A DNA stretch of 64,000 bases from Prevotella lacticifex (GCF_019973375.1 NZ_BPTV01000001.1:2435104-2499103); one strand, 5' to 3'. Positions 44,560-54,559 are shown, counted from the first letter of the stretch. Notes: generated by a model not told the origin, from the sequence alone. Numbers and translations: made by a program.

Positions 44560-45576
44560 ATGCGACACCTCAAAGACAACATCAGTTCGGACTACATCAA
44601 CGCCGCGAACCGCCTCAACGGACGCAAGGCGCGGAAGCGGATTGTGGCCTATGTGGAGGCCTACGACGACATCTTCTTCTGGCGCACCGTGCTCAGCGAC
44701 CTTGAGAACGACCGCGTTTATTTCGAGGTTATGCTCCCCTCGCGCGGCAATCTCACCAAAGGCAAGAAGAGCGCGCTCATGAGTCTGCTAAAGGCAAAGG
44801 TCGGCGACTCGATGATTGCGTGCGTAGATGCCGACTACGACTATCTTCTCCAGGGTGTCACGGCGGTGTCGAAAGAGATCAACGAGAATCCCTACGTCTT
44901 CCACACCTATGTTTATGCCATCGAGAACTACCAGTGCTATGCGCCAAGTCTGCACGATGTATCTGTGGCTGTGGCACTTAACGACAAGTCGTTATTCGAC
45001 TTCGAGGAATATCTCAGGGAGTATAGTGAGGCCATATATCCGCTCTTCGTGTGGAATATATGGTACTACCGCCGCAACCACTATGGCGAGTTCACCATCA
45101 GCGACTTCAATAAGGTAATCGAAACGGGGAACTTCAATCTCGCCGATCCGTACAGAGGGATAAGGAATCTGCGCCACAAGGTAGGCCGCAAGGTGCAACA
45201 GCTGCAGAAAGCCAATCCCGAGGCCAAGGAGAGCTGGCAACAGTTGAAGGACGAGATGAGAGATCTCGGGGTGACGCCCCAGACCACTTATCTCTTCGTC
45301 CAGGGCCATCATCTCTTCGACAATGTCGTCGTGCCGATGCTCGAGAAGGTCTGCGATGCCCTCATCAGGGACCGCGAGCGCGAAATTAACCGCAAGGCCG
45401 TCCACAACACCCAACGCTATAACGAGCTTGCCAGCTACAGTCACAGCGTCGAGGACATCGTCCCGATGCTCCGCCGGAACACCGGCTACCGCCGTTCGGA
45501 GTTCTTTATAAGGCTCCAGGACGACGTCAGGAAAATGCTGGACTCCCTTAGTTCTCCTTCCAGAAGGCCGGAGTGA
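44560..45576 (+). CDS. DUF4435 (TOPRIM-like) protein
   Basis: 338 residues. E33 in AYVEAYDD and the acidic cluster CVDADYDYL (D90, D92, D94) sit where the TOPRIM Glu and DxD motifs of DUF4435 nucleases are expected. In PARIS the DUF4435 protein is the nuclease effector released by its ATPase sensor. The ATPase gene precedes by 4 bases. The last 29 bases overlap the 3' end of trkH on the other strand. Metal-binding residues look intact; enzymatic activity is inference. Confidence 0.82.
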   Translation: MRHLKDNISSDYINAANRLNGRKARKRIVAYVEAYDDIFFWRTVLSDLENDRVYFEVMLPSRGNLTKGKKSALMSLLKAKVGDSMIACVDADYDYLLQGVTAVSKEINENPYVFHTYVYAIENYQCYAPSLHDVSVAVALNDKSLFDFEEYLREYSEAIYPLFVWNIWYYRRNHYGEFTISDFNKVIETGNFNLADPYRGIRNLRHKVGRKVQQLQKANPEAKESWQQLKDEMRDLGVTPQTTYLFVQGHHLFDNVVVPMLEKVCDALIRDREREINRKAVHNTQRYNELASYSHSVEDIVPMLRRNTGYRRSEFFIRLQDDVRKMLDSLSSPSRRPE

Positions 45577-47005
45577 AGAGCACAAGCACCGTAAACAGCT
45601 CCAGACGACCGACAAGCATAAGGAACGAACAAATCCATTTTATCCATTCCGGCAGTATCGACCACGACATCGTAGGACCTATCTCCAATCCCAAGGTAGG
45701 GCCAACATTGCCCAGACTACTCAGAGTTATCGTTATAGCATTGGTATTGTCGATGCCCGCGGCAATCATTATGAACGCGCAGATAAGAGCCAGACAAAGA
45801 TAGAGCCCGATGAAGGCAAGGAGCGTCACCCGCTTTGCAGTAGGAACATTGAAACCGTCAATCTTCATCGGCAGCACCGCGTTGGGATGCAGAATCTGCT
45901 TAAACTCGTTGCGGACGACCTTCAATATCATCACGCCACGGATGCTTTTTATTCCTCCGCTCGTACTTCCCGAGCAACCTCCAAGAAACATACACACCGC
46001 AAGAATGACCCACGTGACATGCGGCCACTTAGCCGCGTCGTCGTTGAACAGACCCGTCGTCGTTATGAAACTGACCACCTGGAAAGCCGATGAGCGGAAA
46101 GCATGCTCCACGGTGTAATGATTTCGCGCTATGAGCTCAAGCATGATGAGAGCCGTGAAGAACAGAATTACCAAAGTATAGAACCGGAATTCCGAGTTGC
46201 GGAACATCTGCCTGATTTTCAACTTCGCCGCCGACATATATAATAAGGTGAAGTTTACGCCCGAGAGGAAGCAGAAAATGATACACACATAGTCCTCTGC
46301 CGGACTCTTGAAGGCGGCTATACTGCCCGACGTAGTGGAGAATCCTCCCGTTGCCGTCGATGTCATGGAATAGTTGACAGCATCGAAGACACTCATTCCA
46401 CAGAGCCAGTAACAGAAAGCGCAGAGCACCGTGAGGATGAGATACACCGTCCATATCCACTTGGCACTGGTGCTCAGACGCGGCTGCAACTTCGATTTCA
46501 GCGGTCCCGTCGACTCAGCCGCGAAGATCTTCACCGACCCTCCGACCATCGAAGGCAGCACGGCGATGGTGAAGAAGACTATGCCCAGGCCGCCAATCCA
46601 TTGTGTCAGCGACCGCCAAAGGAGGATTCCGTGCGGCAACTTCTCCGGATAGTCGATTATCGAGGCCCCCGTGGTGGTGAATCCCGACATTGTCTCGAAG
46701 AAAGCATCGGTGAATGTCATCGACGGATTGTCGAAGATGAACGGCAGTGTGCCGAAAGCCGAGTAGAGAACCCATGTCACCGTCACGACGAAATAGGCCT
46801 CGCGGCGCCCGAGAGAGGTGCTGGCCTTGCGGCCGAAGAGCCGGAACAAACCTCCCGCACCGACGATGATGAGTATGCTCCAGATAAAGGGCATGACATC
46901 ATGGCCGTGGTTGAAGACAGCCACGAGCAGGCAATAGAACATCAGCGTAGCCTCCAACCAGAGCAGCGAACCGATTATCTTGCTTATAATCTTATAGTTA
47001 AGCAT
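45548..47005 (-). CDS. trkH: TrkH family potassium uptake protein
   Basis: 485 residues from the ATG at 47005, whose first base overlaps the trkA TGA (TGATG); a GTG one codon earlier is unlikely. Ten or more membrane helices with four pore loops: the selectivity-filter segments TTTGAS and TATGGFST, FVTTTG-like and GNVGPTLGL are visible. Forms the potassium channel/transporter controlled by the TrkA subunit encoded just upstream. End overlaps the convergent DUF4435 gene by 29 bases. Confidence 0.95.
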   Translation of the reverse strand: MLNYKIISKIIGSLLWLEATLMFYCLLVAVFNHGHDVMPFIWSILIIVGAGGLFRLFGRKASTSLGRREAYFVVTVTWVLYSAFGTLPFIFDNPSMTFTDAFFETMSGFTTTGASIIDYPEKLPHGILLWRSLTQWIGGLGIVFFTIAVLPSMVGGSVKIFAAESTGPLKSKLQPRLSTSAKWIWTVYLILTVLCAFCYWLCGMSVFDAVNYSMTSTATGGFSTTSGSIAAFKSPAEDYVCIIFCFLSGVNFTLLYMSAAKLKIRQMFRNSEFRFYTLVILFFTALIMLELIARNHYTVEHAFRSSAFQVVSFITTTGLFNDDAAKWPHVTWVILAVCMFLGGCSGSTSGGIKSIRGVMILKVVRNEFKQILHPNAVLPMKIDGFNVPTAKRVTLLAFIGLYLCLALICAFIMIAAGIDNTNAITITLSSLGNVGPTLGLEIGPTMSWSILPEWIKWICSFLMLVGRLELFTVLVLFTPAFWKEN

Positions 47006-48345
47006 CACTTAAAAAGCCTCTCCAAATTCTTTAAGTCCATCTTATGCGCAAAGATGACGACAGAGTCGCCAGCCTGGATCTGCGTATTTCCCGACACGAG
47101 CATTCCCTTCTCATCGCGGACAAGGCCACCGATGGTGATGCCCGTAGGCAGTCCGAGGTCCTTGACGGGCTTGCGGGTGATCTTCGATCCCTCGGCCGGA
47201 ATGAACTCGGCAACATCGGCATCGGCTGTAGGCAGGAAACGGATGTTATAGACATTGGTGTCGAGGAGCATCTGATAGATATAGCTTGCCGTGGTTATCT
47301 TCTTGTTGATAACCGTTCCGATGTCGAGACTCTCGGCCATACTGACGTAGTCGACATTCTCAACCATAGCCACAGTCTTTCTCACCCCCATGCGCTTGGC
47401 CGTCAGACAGGCCAGGATGTTTGTCTCGGCGTTGGGTGTCAGGGCCACGAAAGCCTGCGTATTGCGTATGCCCTCCTCCACGAGCAGCGACATATCGCGT
47501 CCGTCACCGTTGATGACGAGCGTGTCCTCGTCAAGAATCTCGTTAAGTTCCTCGCAGCGGTTCTTGTTTTTTTCCAGCACCTTGACGTTCATATATTCCG
47601 GCATCATCTTCACCGCTCTGACGGCAGTATTGCCTCCGCCCATTATCATTACGTTCTTTACGTCGGCGTAATGCTCTTTTCCCACAATCTTACGGATATA
47701 GGGTATGTAGTTGCGCGTAGTCATGAAGTAGGCCAAATCGTATAGTTTCAGCGAGTCGTTACCGCCCGGGATGATCGTATCGGCACCCCGCTTGATGGCC
47801 ACGATATGGTAAGGGTCGTCGGGACCGCTAATGTCCTTGAGCGGCTGGTTGAGAATTTCGCATCCTTCGCGCAACTTTATGCCGAGCATGACAAGCTCGC
47901 CGTTGTGCACGTCCCACCTCTGTCGCACCCACGACATCTTCAGTCCGTTGATGATATCCTTGGCTGCCAGCATTTCGGGGTAGATGACACTGTCGATGCC
48001 CATCTCCTTGAAGAAGGCCTTGTCTATCTGTTCCGTATATTCCGGGTCGTCGACCTTAGCCACCGTTTTCTTTGCTCCGAGGGCGTGGGCCATGGTGCAC
48101 GCCGTCAGGTTAGCCGTCTGGTCGGCCGTCACGGCGATGAACAAGTCGGCCTTGGCGGCTCCGGCATCCCGTAGGGCCCGAGGACTTGTGCACTTCCTGT
48201 CGAGCGTAAGGAGGTCGTAGTCGCGGTTGAGTTGCTCCAAGGCAGCCTCATCCTCGTCGAGGATGGTGATGTCGTAATCGTTGCGCGACAGCAACTTAGC
48301 GAGATAACTACCTATTGCCGATGCTCCGGCTATAATCACTTTCAT
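47005..48345 (-). CDS. trkA: Trk system potassium transport regulatory subunit TrkA
   Basis: 446 residues: a tandem RCK architecture, with Rossmann starts at [13 protein letters not shown] (about 6-18) and again at [13 protein letters not shown] (about 233-246), each followed by a TrkA_C domain (the first has [12 protein letters not shown]). NAD(H)/ATP binding gates TrkH. Its start overlaps the dxs stop by 4 bases (ATGA), and it overlaps trkH, giving a tightly coupled dxs-trkA-trkH operon. Confidence 0.95.
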   Translation of the reverse strand: MKVIIAGASAIGSYLAKLLSRNDYDITILDEDEAALEQLNRDYDLLTLDRKCTSPRALRDAGAAKADLFIAVTADQTANLTACTMAHALGAKKTVAKVDDPEYTEQIDKAFFKEMGIDSVIYPEMLAAKDIINGLKMSWVRQRWDVHNGELVMLGIKLREGCEILNQPLKDISGPDDPYHIVAIKRGADTIIPGGNDSLKLYDLAYFMTTRNYIPYIRKIVGKEHYADVKNVMIMGGGNTAVRAVKMMPEYMNVKVLEKNKNRCEELNEILDEDTLVINGDGRDMSLLVEEGIRNTQAFVALTPNAETNILACLTAKRMGVRKTVAMVENVDYVSMAESLDIGTVINKKITTASYIYQMLLDTNVYNIRFLPTADADVAEFIPAEGSKITRKPVKDLGLPTGITIGGLVRDEKGMLVSGNTQIQAGDSVVIFAHKMDLKNLERLFK

Positions 48346-50354
48346 CTGTCAAGAGTATTCAGAATCGTTTGTTTTATATTCTCATTGTCGATACCACAGA
48401 GCTGGCGCAACTGCGCCACGGATCCTTGTTCGACAAATTTATCGGGCAGTCCGAGGCGGATAACGTCCGGTTTGTATCCATGGTCGTCGAGCCATTCGAG
48501 CACTGCCGACCCCATTCCACCTTCTTTTATACCATCTTCGACGGTGACGACCGCCGAAGCTGTTTCGCCTACATATCTTAATATCTTCTCATCCAACGGC
48601 TTGAGGAACCGCAGGTCGTAGTGCTGCACCACGGCATCGTGCCCCACCGTCACGGCATCGTCGGCTGCCATCTCCTTCATAACCTCCTCGACATCATTGC
48701 CGATGGGCCCGATGGTAATCACTGCCGTCGTTTTCGGCTGATTATCAGCACCCTGTGCACCATCAGCATCAGCTGTAAGCTGTTCCCGCCGTGACAGAAT
48801 CTTCCCGCCGTCGGCCTTCAGCGCCAGTCGGCTAAGGCACCTTCCGGTACCCACCTTTATCTCCTCCAACGGGCACCGCCAGTCGACGAGCACTCCCCGA
48901 CCGCGCGGATAGCGTATGACGAAAGTTCCCTTTCCGGGCAGCTGTGCCGTGTACATCAGCCTCCGCAACTCGTGCTCATCCATCGGCGAGGCAATGGTGA
49001 GATTAGGAATCGGGCGCAGGGCCGCCATGTCGAAAGCTCCGTGGTGCGTAGCTCCGTCCTCACCGACGAGTCCGGCCCTGTCGAGACAGAGCACCACCGG
49101 GAGGTTTAGTATTGCCGCATCGTGGATAATATTGTCGTAAGCCCTCTGGGCGAAGGAGCTGTAGATATTGCAGAACGGCATCAGCCCGTCCTTGGCCATT
49201 CCCGCCGAGAAGGTCACAGCGTGGCCTTCGGCTATTCCCACATCGAAGGTGCGGTCGGGCATGGCCTTCATCATGATGCACATCGAGCTGCCTGTGGGCA
49301 TAGCTGGTGTCACGCCTACTATTTTCGGATTCTGCTTTGCCAGTTCGAGGAGCGTCTCACCGAACACCGTCTGATACTTCGGCGGCTGTTCGCCGTTGTC
49401 GTCGGTGATGCGCTCGCCCGTCTTTGGGTCGAATTTTCCCGGCGCGTGCCATATTGTGGCACTCTGCTCGGCAGGCTTGTAGCCTTTGCCCTTAACGGTA
49501 TGCAGATGCAGGAGTTTCGGTCCGCGCATGTCCATCAGCTGGCGCAGGATGCGCACGAGGTCGACGACATCATTGCCGTCGAAGGGTCCGAAGTACCGGA
49601 TGTTCATTCCCTCGAAGATATTCTGCTGATGGCTGATGGCACTCTTCAGCGCATTATTGAGGCGGATGATACCCTTCCGGCGCTCGTCGGAGAGCATTCC
49701 CCGTGAGTGGAGCCACCTGCCGGCCTTGAAGCGCAGCCGGTTGTAAGTCTCGTTGGTGTCGAGATTGAGCAGATACTGTTCCATTCCTCCGACGGCCCTG
49801 TCTATCGACATGTCGTTGTCGTTGAGGATAATAAGGAGGTCGTTGGGCTTGCTCGACACGTTGTTCAGTCCCTCGTAGGCCAGTCCGCCGCTCATGGCAC
49901 CATCGCCGATGATGGCCACCACGTGACGGTGCTTATGCTGTAGCTTTGCAGCCATGGCCATGCCGAGAGCAGCCGATATGGAGTTGCTGGCGTGACCGCA
50001 CGTAAAGGTGTCGTACTCGCTCTCCAACGGTGTGGGGAACGGGCACAGTCCGCCGAGTTTCCGGTTCTCCGGGAAACGGTCGCGGCGGCCGGTGAGAATC
50101 TTGTGGCCGTAAGCCTGATGGCCCACATCCCACACGAGGCGGTCTTCGGGAGTATTGAAAACATAATGACAGGCCACCGCTATCTCCATTGCCCCGAGAC
50201 TCGACGCAAGGTGACCCGGATTGACACTCAGTTGGTCGACAACGAATCGACGCAGTTCGGCGCACACCTCCGGCAACTGATCGACTCTCAGTTTTCGCAA
50301 GTCGGCGGGAGAATCAATTTTATCAATAAGGCTAAATTCTTTCTCGTCTGTCAT
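48342..50354 (-). CDS. dxs: 1-deoxy-D-xylulose-5-phosphate synthase
   Basis: First enzyme of the MEP isoprenoid pathway: condenses pyruvate and glyceraldehyde 3-phosphate with thiamine diphosphate. 670 residues, longer than the usual 620-640. [18 protein letters not shown], the thiamine motif [16 protein letters not shown], and later [18 protein letters not shown] are diagnostic. A poorly conserved insertion around residues 525-555 ([18 protein letters not shown]) accounts for the extra length. First gene of the operon, behind a consensus promoter. Confidence 0.96.
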   Translation of the reverse strand: MTDEKEFSLIDKIDSPADLRKLRVDQLPEVCAELRRFVVDQLSVNPGHLASSLGAMEIAVACHYVFNTPEDRLVWDVGHQAYGHKILTGRRDRFPENRKLGGLCPFPTPLESEYDTFTCGHASNSISAALGMAMAAKLQHKHRHVVAIIGDGAMSGGLAYEGLNNVSSKPNDLLIILNDNDMSIDRAVGGMEQYLLNLDTNETYNRLRFKAGRWLHSRGMLSDERRKGIIRLNNALKSAISHQQNIFEGMNIRYFGPFDGNDVVDLVRILRQLMDMRGPKLLHLHTVKGKGYKPAEQSATIWHAPGKFDPKTGERITDDNGEQPPKYQTVFGETLLELAKQNPKIVGVTPAMPTGSSMCIMMKAMPDRTFDVGIAEGHAVTFSAGMAKDGLMPFCNIYSSFAQRAYDNIIHDAAILNLPVVLCLDRAGLVGEDGATHHGAFDMAALRPIPNLTIASPMDEHELRRLMYTAQLPGKGTFVIRYPRGRGVLVDWRCPLEEIKVGTGRCLSRLALKADGGKILSRREQLTADADGAQGADNQPKTTAVITIGPIGNDVEEVMKEMAADDAVTVGHDAVVQHYDLRFLKPLDEKILRYVGETASAVVTVEDGIKEGGMGSAVLEWLDDHGYKPDVIRLGLPDKFVEQGSVAQLRQLCGIDNENIKQTILNTLDR

Positions 50355-50371
50355 TAGATATAAAAACGCAT

Positions 50372-50410
50372 TAACTTTGCAAAGGTACTCTAAAATAGAT
50401 AGATAACAAA
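50372..50410 (-). promoter_or_regulatory. dxs promoter with back-to-back -7 boxes
   Basis: Minus strand: TTTG (50410-50407), a 19-base spacer and TACCTTTG (50387-50380). The adjacent plus-strand TAACTTTG (50372-50379) makes TAACTTTGCAAAGGTA, a near-perfect palindrome like the one at 14012. Confidence 0.8.
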
Positions 50411-50440
50411 GAAAAACTTTATTTTTCTTTAATTCAAAAA

Positions 50441-50472
50441 CTTGTATGCTACGAAAATATTCCGTACTTTTG
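50441..50472 (+). promoter_or_regulatory. Promoter of the BASS transporter gene
   Basis: CTTG at 50441-50444, a 20-base spacer and TACTTTTG at 50465-50472. The leader would be about 135 bases and contains a 34-codon upstream frame. Confidence 0.65.
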
Positions 50473-50491
50473 CAGCGGATTCAGCAGCATT

Positions 50492-50596
50492 ATGGCAGCC
50501 GCGGTGCCCATTTGCACCCTCCCGGTTCAGCCGCAGCAAGCCATTTGCGTGCAAACCGTCAATAGCGGCAGACTGTTTCTGTCGTTCGCATCTTAG
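50492..50596 (+). CDS. Possible 34-residue leader peptide
   Basis: ATG at 50492 to TAG at 50594-50596, wholly within the untranslated leader and ending 17 bases before the transporter start. The peptide starts MAAAVPICTLPVQPQQAICV and carries two Ile-Cys pairs. It is not a signal peptide. It could be a regulatory uORF; conservation is untested. Confidence 0.3.
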   Translation: MAAAVPICTLPVQPQQAICVQTVNSGRLFLSFAS

Positions 50597-50613
50597 CTAT
50601 TCAGGAACAAGAT

Positions 50614-51579
50614 ATGTGGTTAATAAAATTTATTAAGAACTGGACGCTCTTGTGCTCGCTCATTGTGGGCAGCGCCGTTTATCTCACCTTTTCGCGCATA
50701 CCGCTGCTCGAGCCCATCGGCGACGCCGTCGGTCCGCGCCTTGTCGACCTCATGCCTTATGTCATCTTCACGATGCTATACCTCACCTTCTGCAAGATCG
50801 ACATGCATAACTTCCGTCCGCGCAAGTGGCACTTTGCCCTTCAGGGCATCCGTGTGCTCCTCACGGCCCTTGTCGTCATAGCCATCAACCTTGTGCCCGC
50901 CGCCGACCACGAGACGAAAATCATCCTCGAGGGCGTGTTCATCTGCGTTATCTGTCCCACGGCGGCCGCCGCTCCCGTGCTCACCGAGAAACTCGGCGGC
51001 GGCATAGCCACGATGACGGTCTACATGATTATTGCCAACATCTTCTCCATAATCATCATTCCCACGTTCTTCCCTATGGTGGAGCGCAGTGCCCACATCA
51101 CCTTCGGCTTCGCGTTCCTGCTCGTCCTGAAGCGCGTGCTGCTCGTCCTCGCCGTTCCCCTCGTCTTAGCATTGCTGTCGCAGAGGTTCGCGCCGCGTAT
51201 CGTCGAGTGGGTCAAGCGGCGCCACAACCTCGCCTTCTACCTCTGGTCGTTCAATCTGTCGATCATCATGGGACTGGCCGTTCGCATGGTCTCCTCCACC
51301 CCGCTCACCGGCGAGGCCCTCTTCCTGCTGCTCTTCCTTCCGCTCGTGGTGTGCATCATCCTCTTCAGCATCGGCAAGGCCGTCGGCGGCATCTGGGGCG
51401 AGAATATCAATGGCGGTCAGGCTCTGGGTCAGAAGAACAATGTTGTGGGCATCTGGCTCATGAACTCCTTCCTCAATCCCGTCGCCGTCATTGCTCCTTG
51501 CGCCTATGTCGTATGGCAGAATATCATCAATGCCGTACAGTTGTGGTATAAGAACAAGCACGGATATCTGAAGTGGTAG
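50614..51579 (+). CDS. Bile acid:sodium symporter (BASS) family transporter
   Basis: 321 residues, about nine or ten transmembrane helices. The family pattern is clear: FICVICPTAAAAPVLTEKLGG in helix 4 (crossover region, with the conserved CPTAAA) and GQKNNVVGIWLMNSFLNPVAVIAP in helix 9. Members import organic anions with sodium (bile acids, pyruvate, pantothenate and others); the substrate cannot be read here. Divergent from dxs, transcribed alone with a long leader. Confidence 0.85.
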   Translation: MWLIKFIKNWTLLCSLIVGSAVYLTFSRIPLLEPIGDAVGPRLVDLMPYVIFTMLYLTFCKIDMHNFRPRKWHFALQGIRVLLTALVVIAINLVPAADHETKIILEGVFICVICPTAAAAPVLTEKLGGGIATMTVYMIIANIFSIIIIPTFFPMVERSAHITFGFAFLLVLKRVLLVLAVPLVLALLSQRFAPRIVEWVKRRHNLAFYLWSFNLSIIMGLAVRMVSSTPLTGEALFLLLFLPLVVCIILFSIGKAVGGIWGENINGGQALGQKNNVVGIWLMNSFLNPVAVIAPCAYVVWQNIINAVQLWYKNKHGYLKW

Positions 51580-51624
51580 AACCGCACCGGATATACGAAA
51601 AATCATTACAGCATTTCCATACAT

Positions 51625-51720
51625 GCCATTTGGGCTTGCGAAACAGGCCGTTTTGCATTGCGAAAAGGACCGTTTTGCGTCCTGAAAAGGTCCGTTTTAG
51701 AACGCAAAATGGCCCTTATT
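51625..51720. repeat. AAACGGWCCGTTT palindrome array, locus 4
   Basis: GCCGTTTTGCATTGCGAAAA, GGACCGTTTTGCG, AAAAGGTCCGTTTTAG and a closing ACGCAAAATGGCC: degenerate members of the same array family, here just past the BASS transporter stop. Confidence 0.75.
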
Positions 51721-51907
51721 GTAACTCATTAAGTATCAGGCCGTTGCAAAGGCGGGGAGAGATAGTCTTGAATTTGAATTATTATTACATTTTCGGAGAG
51801 GCAATAAAGAAAATCAATAGATAAACTTTTATACTGTCATTATCGCTTTGACACTTTCAAACGGAAAAAGGAAAAGAAAATCATGGTCATGCTCCCACAT
51901 GGAGCAA

Positions 51908-51972
51908 TGGGTCTAAAGCTATGGAGTAGTCTTACGAGCAAGCTCGCCGCCTACTCCATAGCTTTAGACCCA
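51908..51972. repeat. 22-bp perfect inverted repeat (cruciform)
   Basis: 51908-51929 and 51951-51972 are exact reverse complements around a 21-base loop that itself contains GAGC-AA-GCTC. Strong enough to extrude as a cruciform or act as a bidirectional terminator at the left border of the acquired island. Confidence 0.85.
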
Positions 51973-51986
51973 TACCTTTGGTGTCA

Positions 51987-52194
51987 AGCCTGCCCATGAC
52001 GAAAATCGCTAAAGCGTAAAATTGCCCCTTGGGCATAAAATCATGCAGCCGAAAAGTTAGTTCATAGCGTATAGAGAGTCTGCTATACTGCGTGTGTTCT
52101 GTTGGGCGGTACAATATTTATGAACCTTGGAGCAATCTATTTTATGCGCTTAGGCGCAATTTTATGCCAACGCATTTTTCGTCATTGGCTGGCT
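51987..52194. repeat. Imperfect 55-bp inverted repeat around a 97-bp core
   Basis: 51987-52041 pairs with 52139-52194 at roughly three quarters of positions (ATTTTATGC, AATTTTA and CGTCAT blocks conserved). The core includes a GCGTATAG/CTATACTGC hairpin. It resembles a decayed miniature element or a structured RNA. Confidence 0.55.
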
Positions 52195-52225
52195 TTAGAT
52201 CCCATTGGAGCTAAAGCCTGCCTAT

Positions 52226-52676
52226 GAATATTTTCCTTGAGTTATGGACATCTCTAACCAATTATAGATCCGAACAGAAAAGATTACAAATATCAACCCA
52301 CAGTAAATATCAAGTACACCGAAAAACCATTTCGTGATTCAAGGACTGCGCCCTCTGCATCTTCCAGGTACCGTCGTGTTTCGAAGTAAGTTTCGGCCCG
52401 CGACACCAGAAAGAAACAACCTTCGTTCCTCAAGCTTACATCACTGCAAAACAAACTAGGAAAACAGCTGATACCGGGGCTCGTTTTTTAGCAGAATAGG
52501 CGATGGCATGGGCTGCAGTTATGGTTGCCTCTTAATCCCAATTGTAGGGTTATATAATATAAAACATCTTACTTTAAGTTAAAATGCAAGTTTTCTGAGC
52601 ATTTAATTCAAAATATAGAGATGGATTTCGGGAAGATTTTATATCTTTACCCCAAAATTAAATAAATTCAACCCAT
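52226..52676. other. Left flank of the restriction island, AT-rich, promoter region
   Basis: No gene. A degenerate promoter is possible just before the HTH gene: TATCTTTA at 52642-52649, and the surrounding GGATTTCGGGAAGA and CCCCAAAATTAA resemble the promoter-bearing repeats at 19.3 and 31.5 kb. Confidence 0.4.
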
Positions 52677-52895
52677 ATGACACATTTAAATCGACTAAAA
52701 GTTGTCCTTGTTGAGCGAGAGAAGACAGGGAAGTGGCTTGCCGACCAATTAGGAAAGTCAACTTGTACTGTAAGCAAGTGGTGCAAAAACACTGTACAAC
52801 CAGACTTGATCACTTTAGATAAAATTTCAAAATTATTAAATGTGAGTATTAAAGACTTATTGGTAGACAATCGAGAATCACAAATAAAAGAATAA
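52677..52895 (+). CDS. XRE-type helix-turn-helix regulator (restriction controller)
   Basis: 72 residues, a bare HTH_3 domain: LKVVLVEREKTGKWLADQLG, STCTVSKWCKNTVQPDLITL (recognition helix) and LDKISKLLNVSIKDLL. Size and position immediately before two methylases fit a controller (C) protein that delays restriction until methylation is set up. The adenine methylase starts 5 bases after the stop. Strongly AT-rich codons, as in the rest of the island. Confidence 0.88.
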   Translation: MTHLNRLKVVLVEREKTGKWLADQLGKSTCTVSKWCKNTVQPDLITLDKISKLLNVSIKDLLVDNRESQIKE

Positions 52896-52900
52896 ACATA

Positions 52901-54559
52901 ATGTCTCTTAGGGAAAATATATCAACTGTTATCGTAAATCACATTTTGAATCGTTACGGTGACAGCATGGACTATGCAAATAAAATATTGGATTCTGTTA
53001 GGATAATTTTGTCCTCGAGTGTAGATGAATATGTGTTACCTCAGAAAATCTTTATCAACGATCTGTTTCCTGTGACAGAAAAAGGTGATTATCAAGATGC
53101 TCTTTCTAAGATTAATGAAAAAGAAGCTCGTCGTAAGAAAGAAGGTGTTTATTATACGGATTGCGATGTTACAGATTTTTTAGCAGCGAACACCTTCTTG
53201 CATTATGCCAAGCCATCTGAAAGAAATGTATATGGTTTAAAAAAAGCATTGCGAAAGTTAGACTTGTTAAGCTCGGATCAAAAGATTCGGATTATTAACG
53301 CAAGTACATTAGATCCTACATGTGGAACTGGAGAGTTCTTGCTAAGTGCTCTTTCTATAAAGATACGTCTGTTCAAACAAGTGGGAGGAAAGAATTACAA
53401 AGAACTTACTCAGTCGGTCTATGGTAATGACATTGAACTTCAATCAACTGAAATTACTAAAATTAGAATGTTTTTCTTTTTGATTGATTCTTTTGATGTT
53501 GAATTGCCTGTAGGTGAGATCGCACAAAGGCTGAATGCTAACTTCTCTAATGTAGATGCTATTGTTTATGACGGAATTACGTTTGGCAGTAAGGATGTGA
53601 TTATTGGCAACCCTCCTTATATTGAGTATAGAAAATTTGACGGTAAACCAGAATATGCATATGGTAATGTCTATGCCGATGTATTGCATAATTCTGTAAA
53701 TTCTATGACGGAAGATGGAATAATGGCATTCGTCATACCATTATCATACATTTCTACAATTAGAATGTCAAAAATAAGAAATTACATAGCTGAAAGGTCA
53801 AGAATGCAGATTATAATGAATTTTGCAGATAGACCTGACAGTCTGTTTTCATGTGTCCATCAAAAACTTTCTATCGTCATTGCGCAAAAGGTATCGGATC
53901 ATGGAGGTGTACTTTCATCTTCTTATAATTATTGGTACAAGAGTGAAAGAAGAACTTTATTTGAGAATATTCATCTCTCTCCTACTATAACTGATAATAC
54001 AGATTATTGGCCGAAGATTGGCAACAATGTAGAAAAGAGTATTTATAAAAAATTTCAAAGATTAAGAGGCATAGATATGTTGTCATTTGAAGATGATAAT
54101 ACAATGGCAAATTTATACATAAATCAAAGAGCATGTTTCTGGATGAAGGCTTTTACCCACGACATGCATTCAGATAGTTACACAAAATATTCTGTACCCT
54201 CAGATATTCTACCATTTGTTTTTTGCCTTGTGAACTCAAGTCTGTTTTTCTTACTATGGGTTATAATTTCAGATGGATGGCATATAACCAGGAAGGAACT
54301 GTCCTTTATAAGGATTCCAACGAATATAGGCGAGCCACACACATGGCAGAACTTGATGAATAGATTGGAAGAAGAACTTGAGAATACAAAAGTTTATGTT
54401 GGCACTAAGCAGGTTGATTATGAATATAAGCACAAAGAGTGCAAATACATTATAGATGAAATTGATGACCAACTTGCCGAAGTTTATAAACTCTCAGAAA
54501 AACAACTTAACTATATAAAGAACTTCGGACTTAAATATAGATTAGGCGATGGAGCATAA
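52901..54559 (+). CDS. N6-adenine DNA methyltransferase (Eco57I/TaqI-like class)
   Basis: 552 residues. Motif X-like KKEGVYYTD (about 80-87), SAM-binding DPTCGTGEF (138-146) and catalytic NPPY (237-240) in the order of gamma-class adenine methylases; the C-terminal half (about 330-550) is a target-recognition region without a nuclease motif. So it resembles the methylase portion of type IIG enzymes but lacks the N-terminal nuclease. It overlaps the next gene by 11 bases. AT-rich codon use shows recent transfer. Confidence 0.9.
   Translation: MSLRENISTVIVNHILNRYGDSMDYANKILDSVRIILSSSVDEYVLPQKIFINDLFPVTEKGDYQDALSKINEKEARRKKEGVYYTDCDVTDFLAANTFLHYAKPSERNVYGLKKALRKLDLLSSDQKIRIINASTLDPTCGTGEFLLSALSIKIRLFKQVGGKNYKELTQSVYGNDIELQSTEITKIRMFFFLIDSFDVELPVGEIAQRLNANFSNVDAIVYDGITFGSKDVIIGNPPYIEYRKFDGKPEYAYGNVYADVLHNSVNSMTEDGIMAFVIPLSYISTIRMSKIRNYIAERSRMQIIMNFADRPDSLFSCVHQKLSIVIAQKVSDHGGVLSSSYNYWYKSERRTLFENIHLSPTITDNTDYWPKIGNNVEKSIYKKFQRLRGIDMLSFEDDNTMANLYINQRACFWMKAFTHDMHSDSYTKYSVPSDILPFVFCLVNSSLFFLLWVIISDGWHITRKELSFIRIPTNIGEPHTWQNLMNRLEEELENTKVYVGTKQVDYEYKHKECKYIIDEIDDQLAEVYKLSEKQLNYIKNFGLKYRLGDGA

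Noticed and set aside
43737..45576. Calling the ATPase/DUF4435 pair PARIS outright
   Set aside because: The ATPase is too short for AriA and lacks its extended domains; only the domain pairing is shared.
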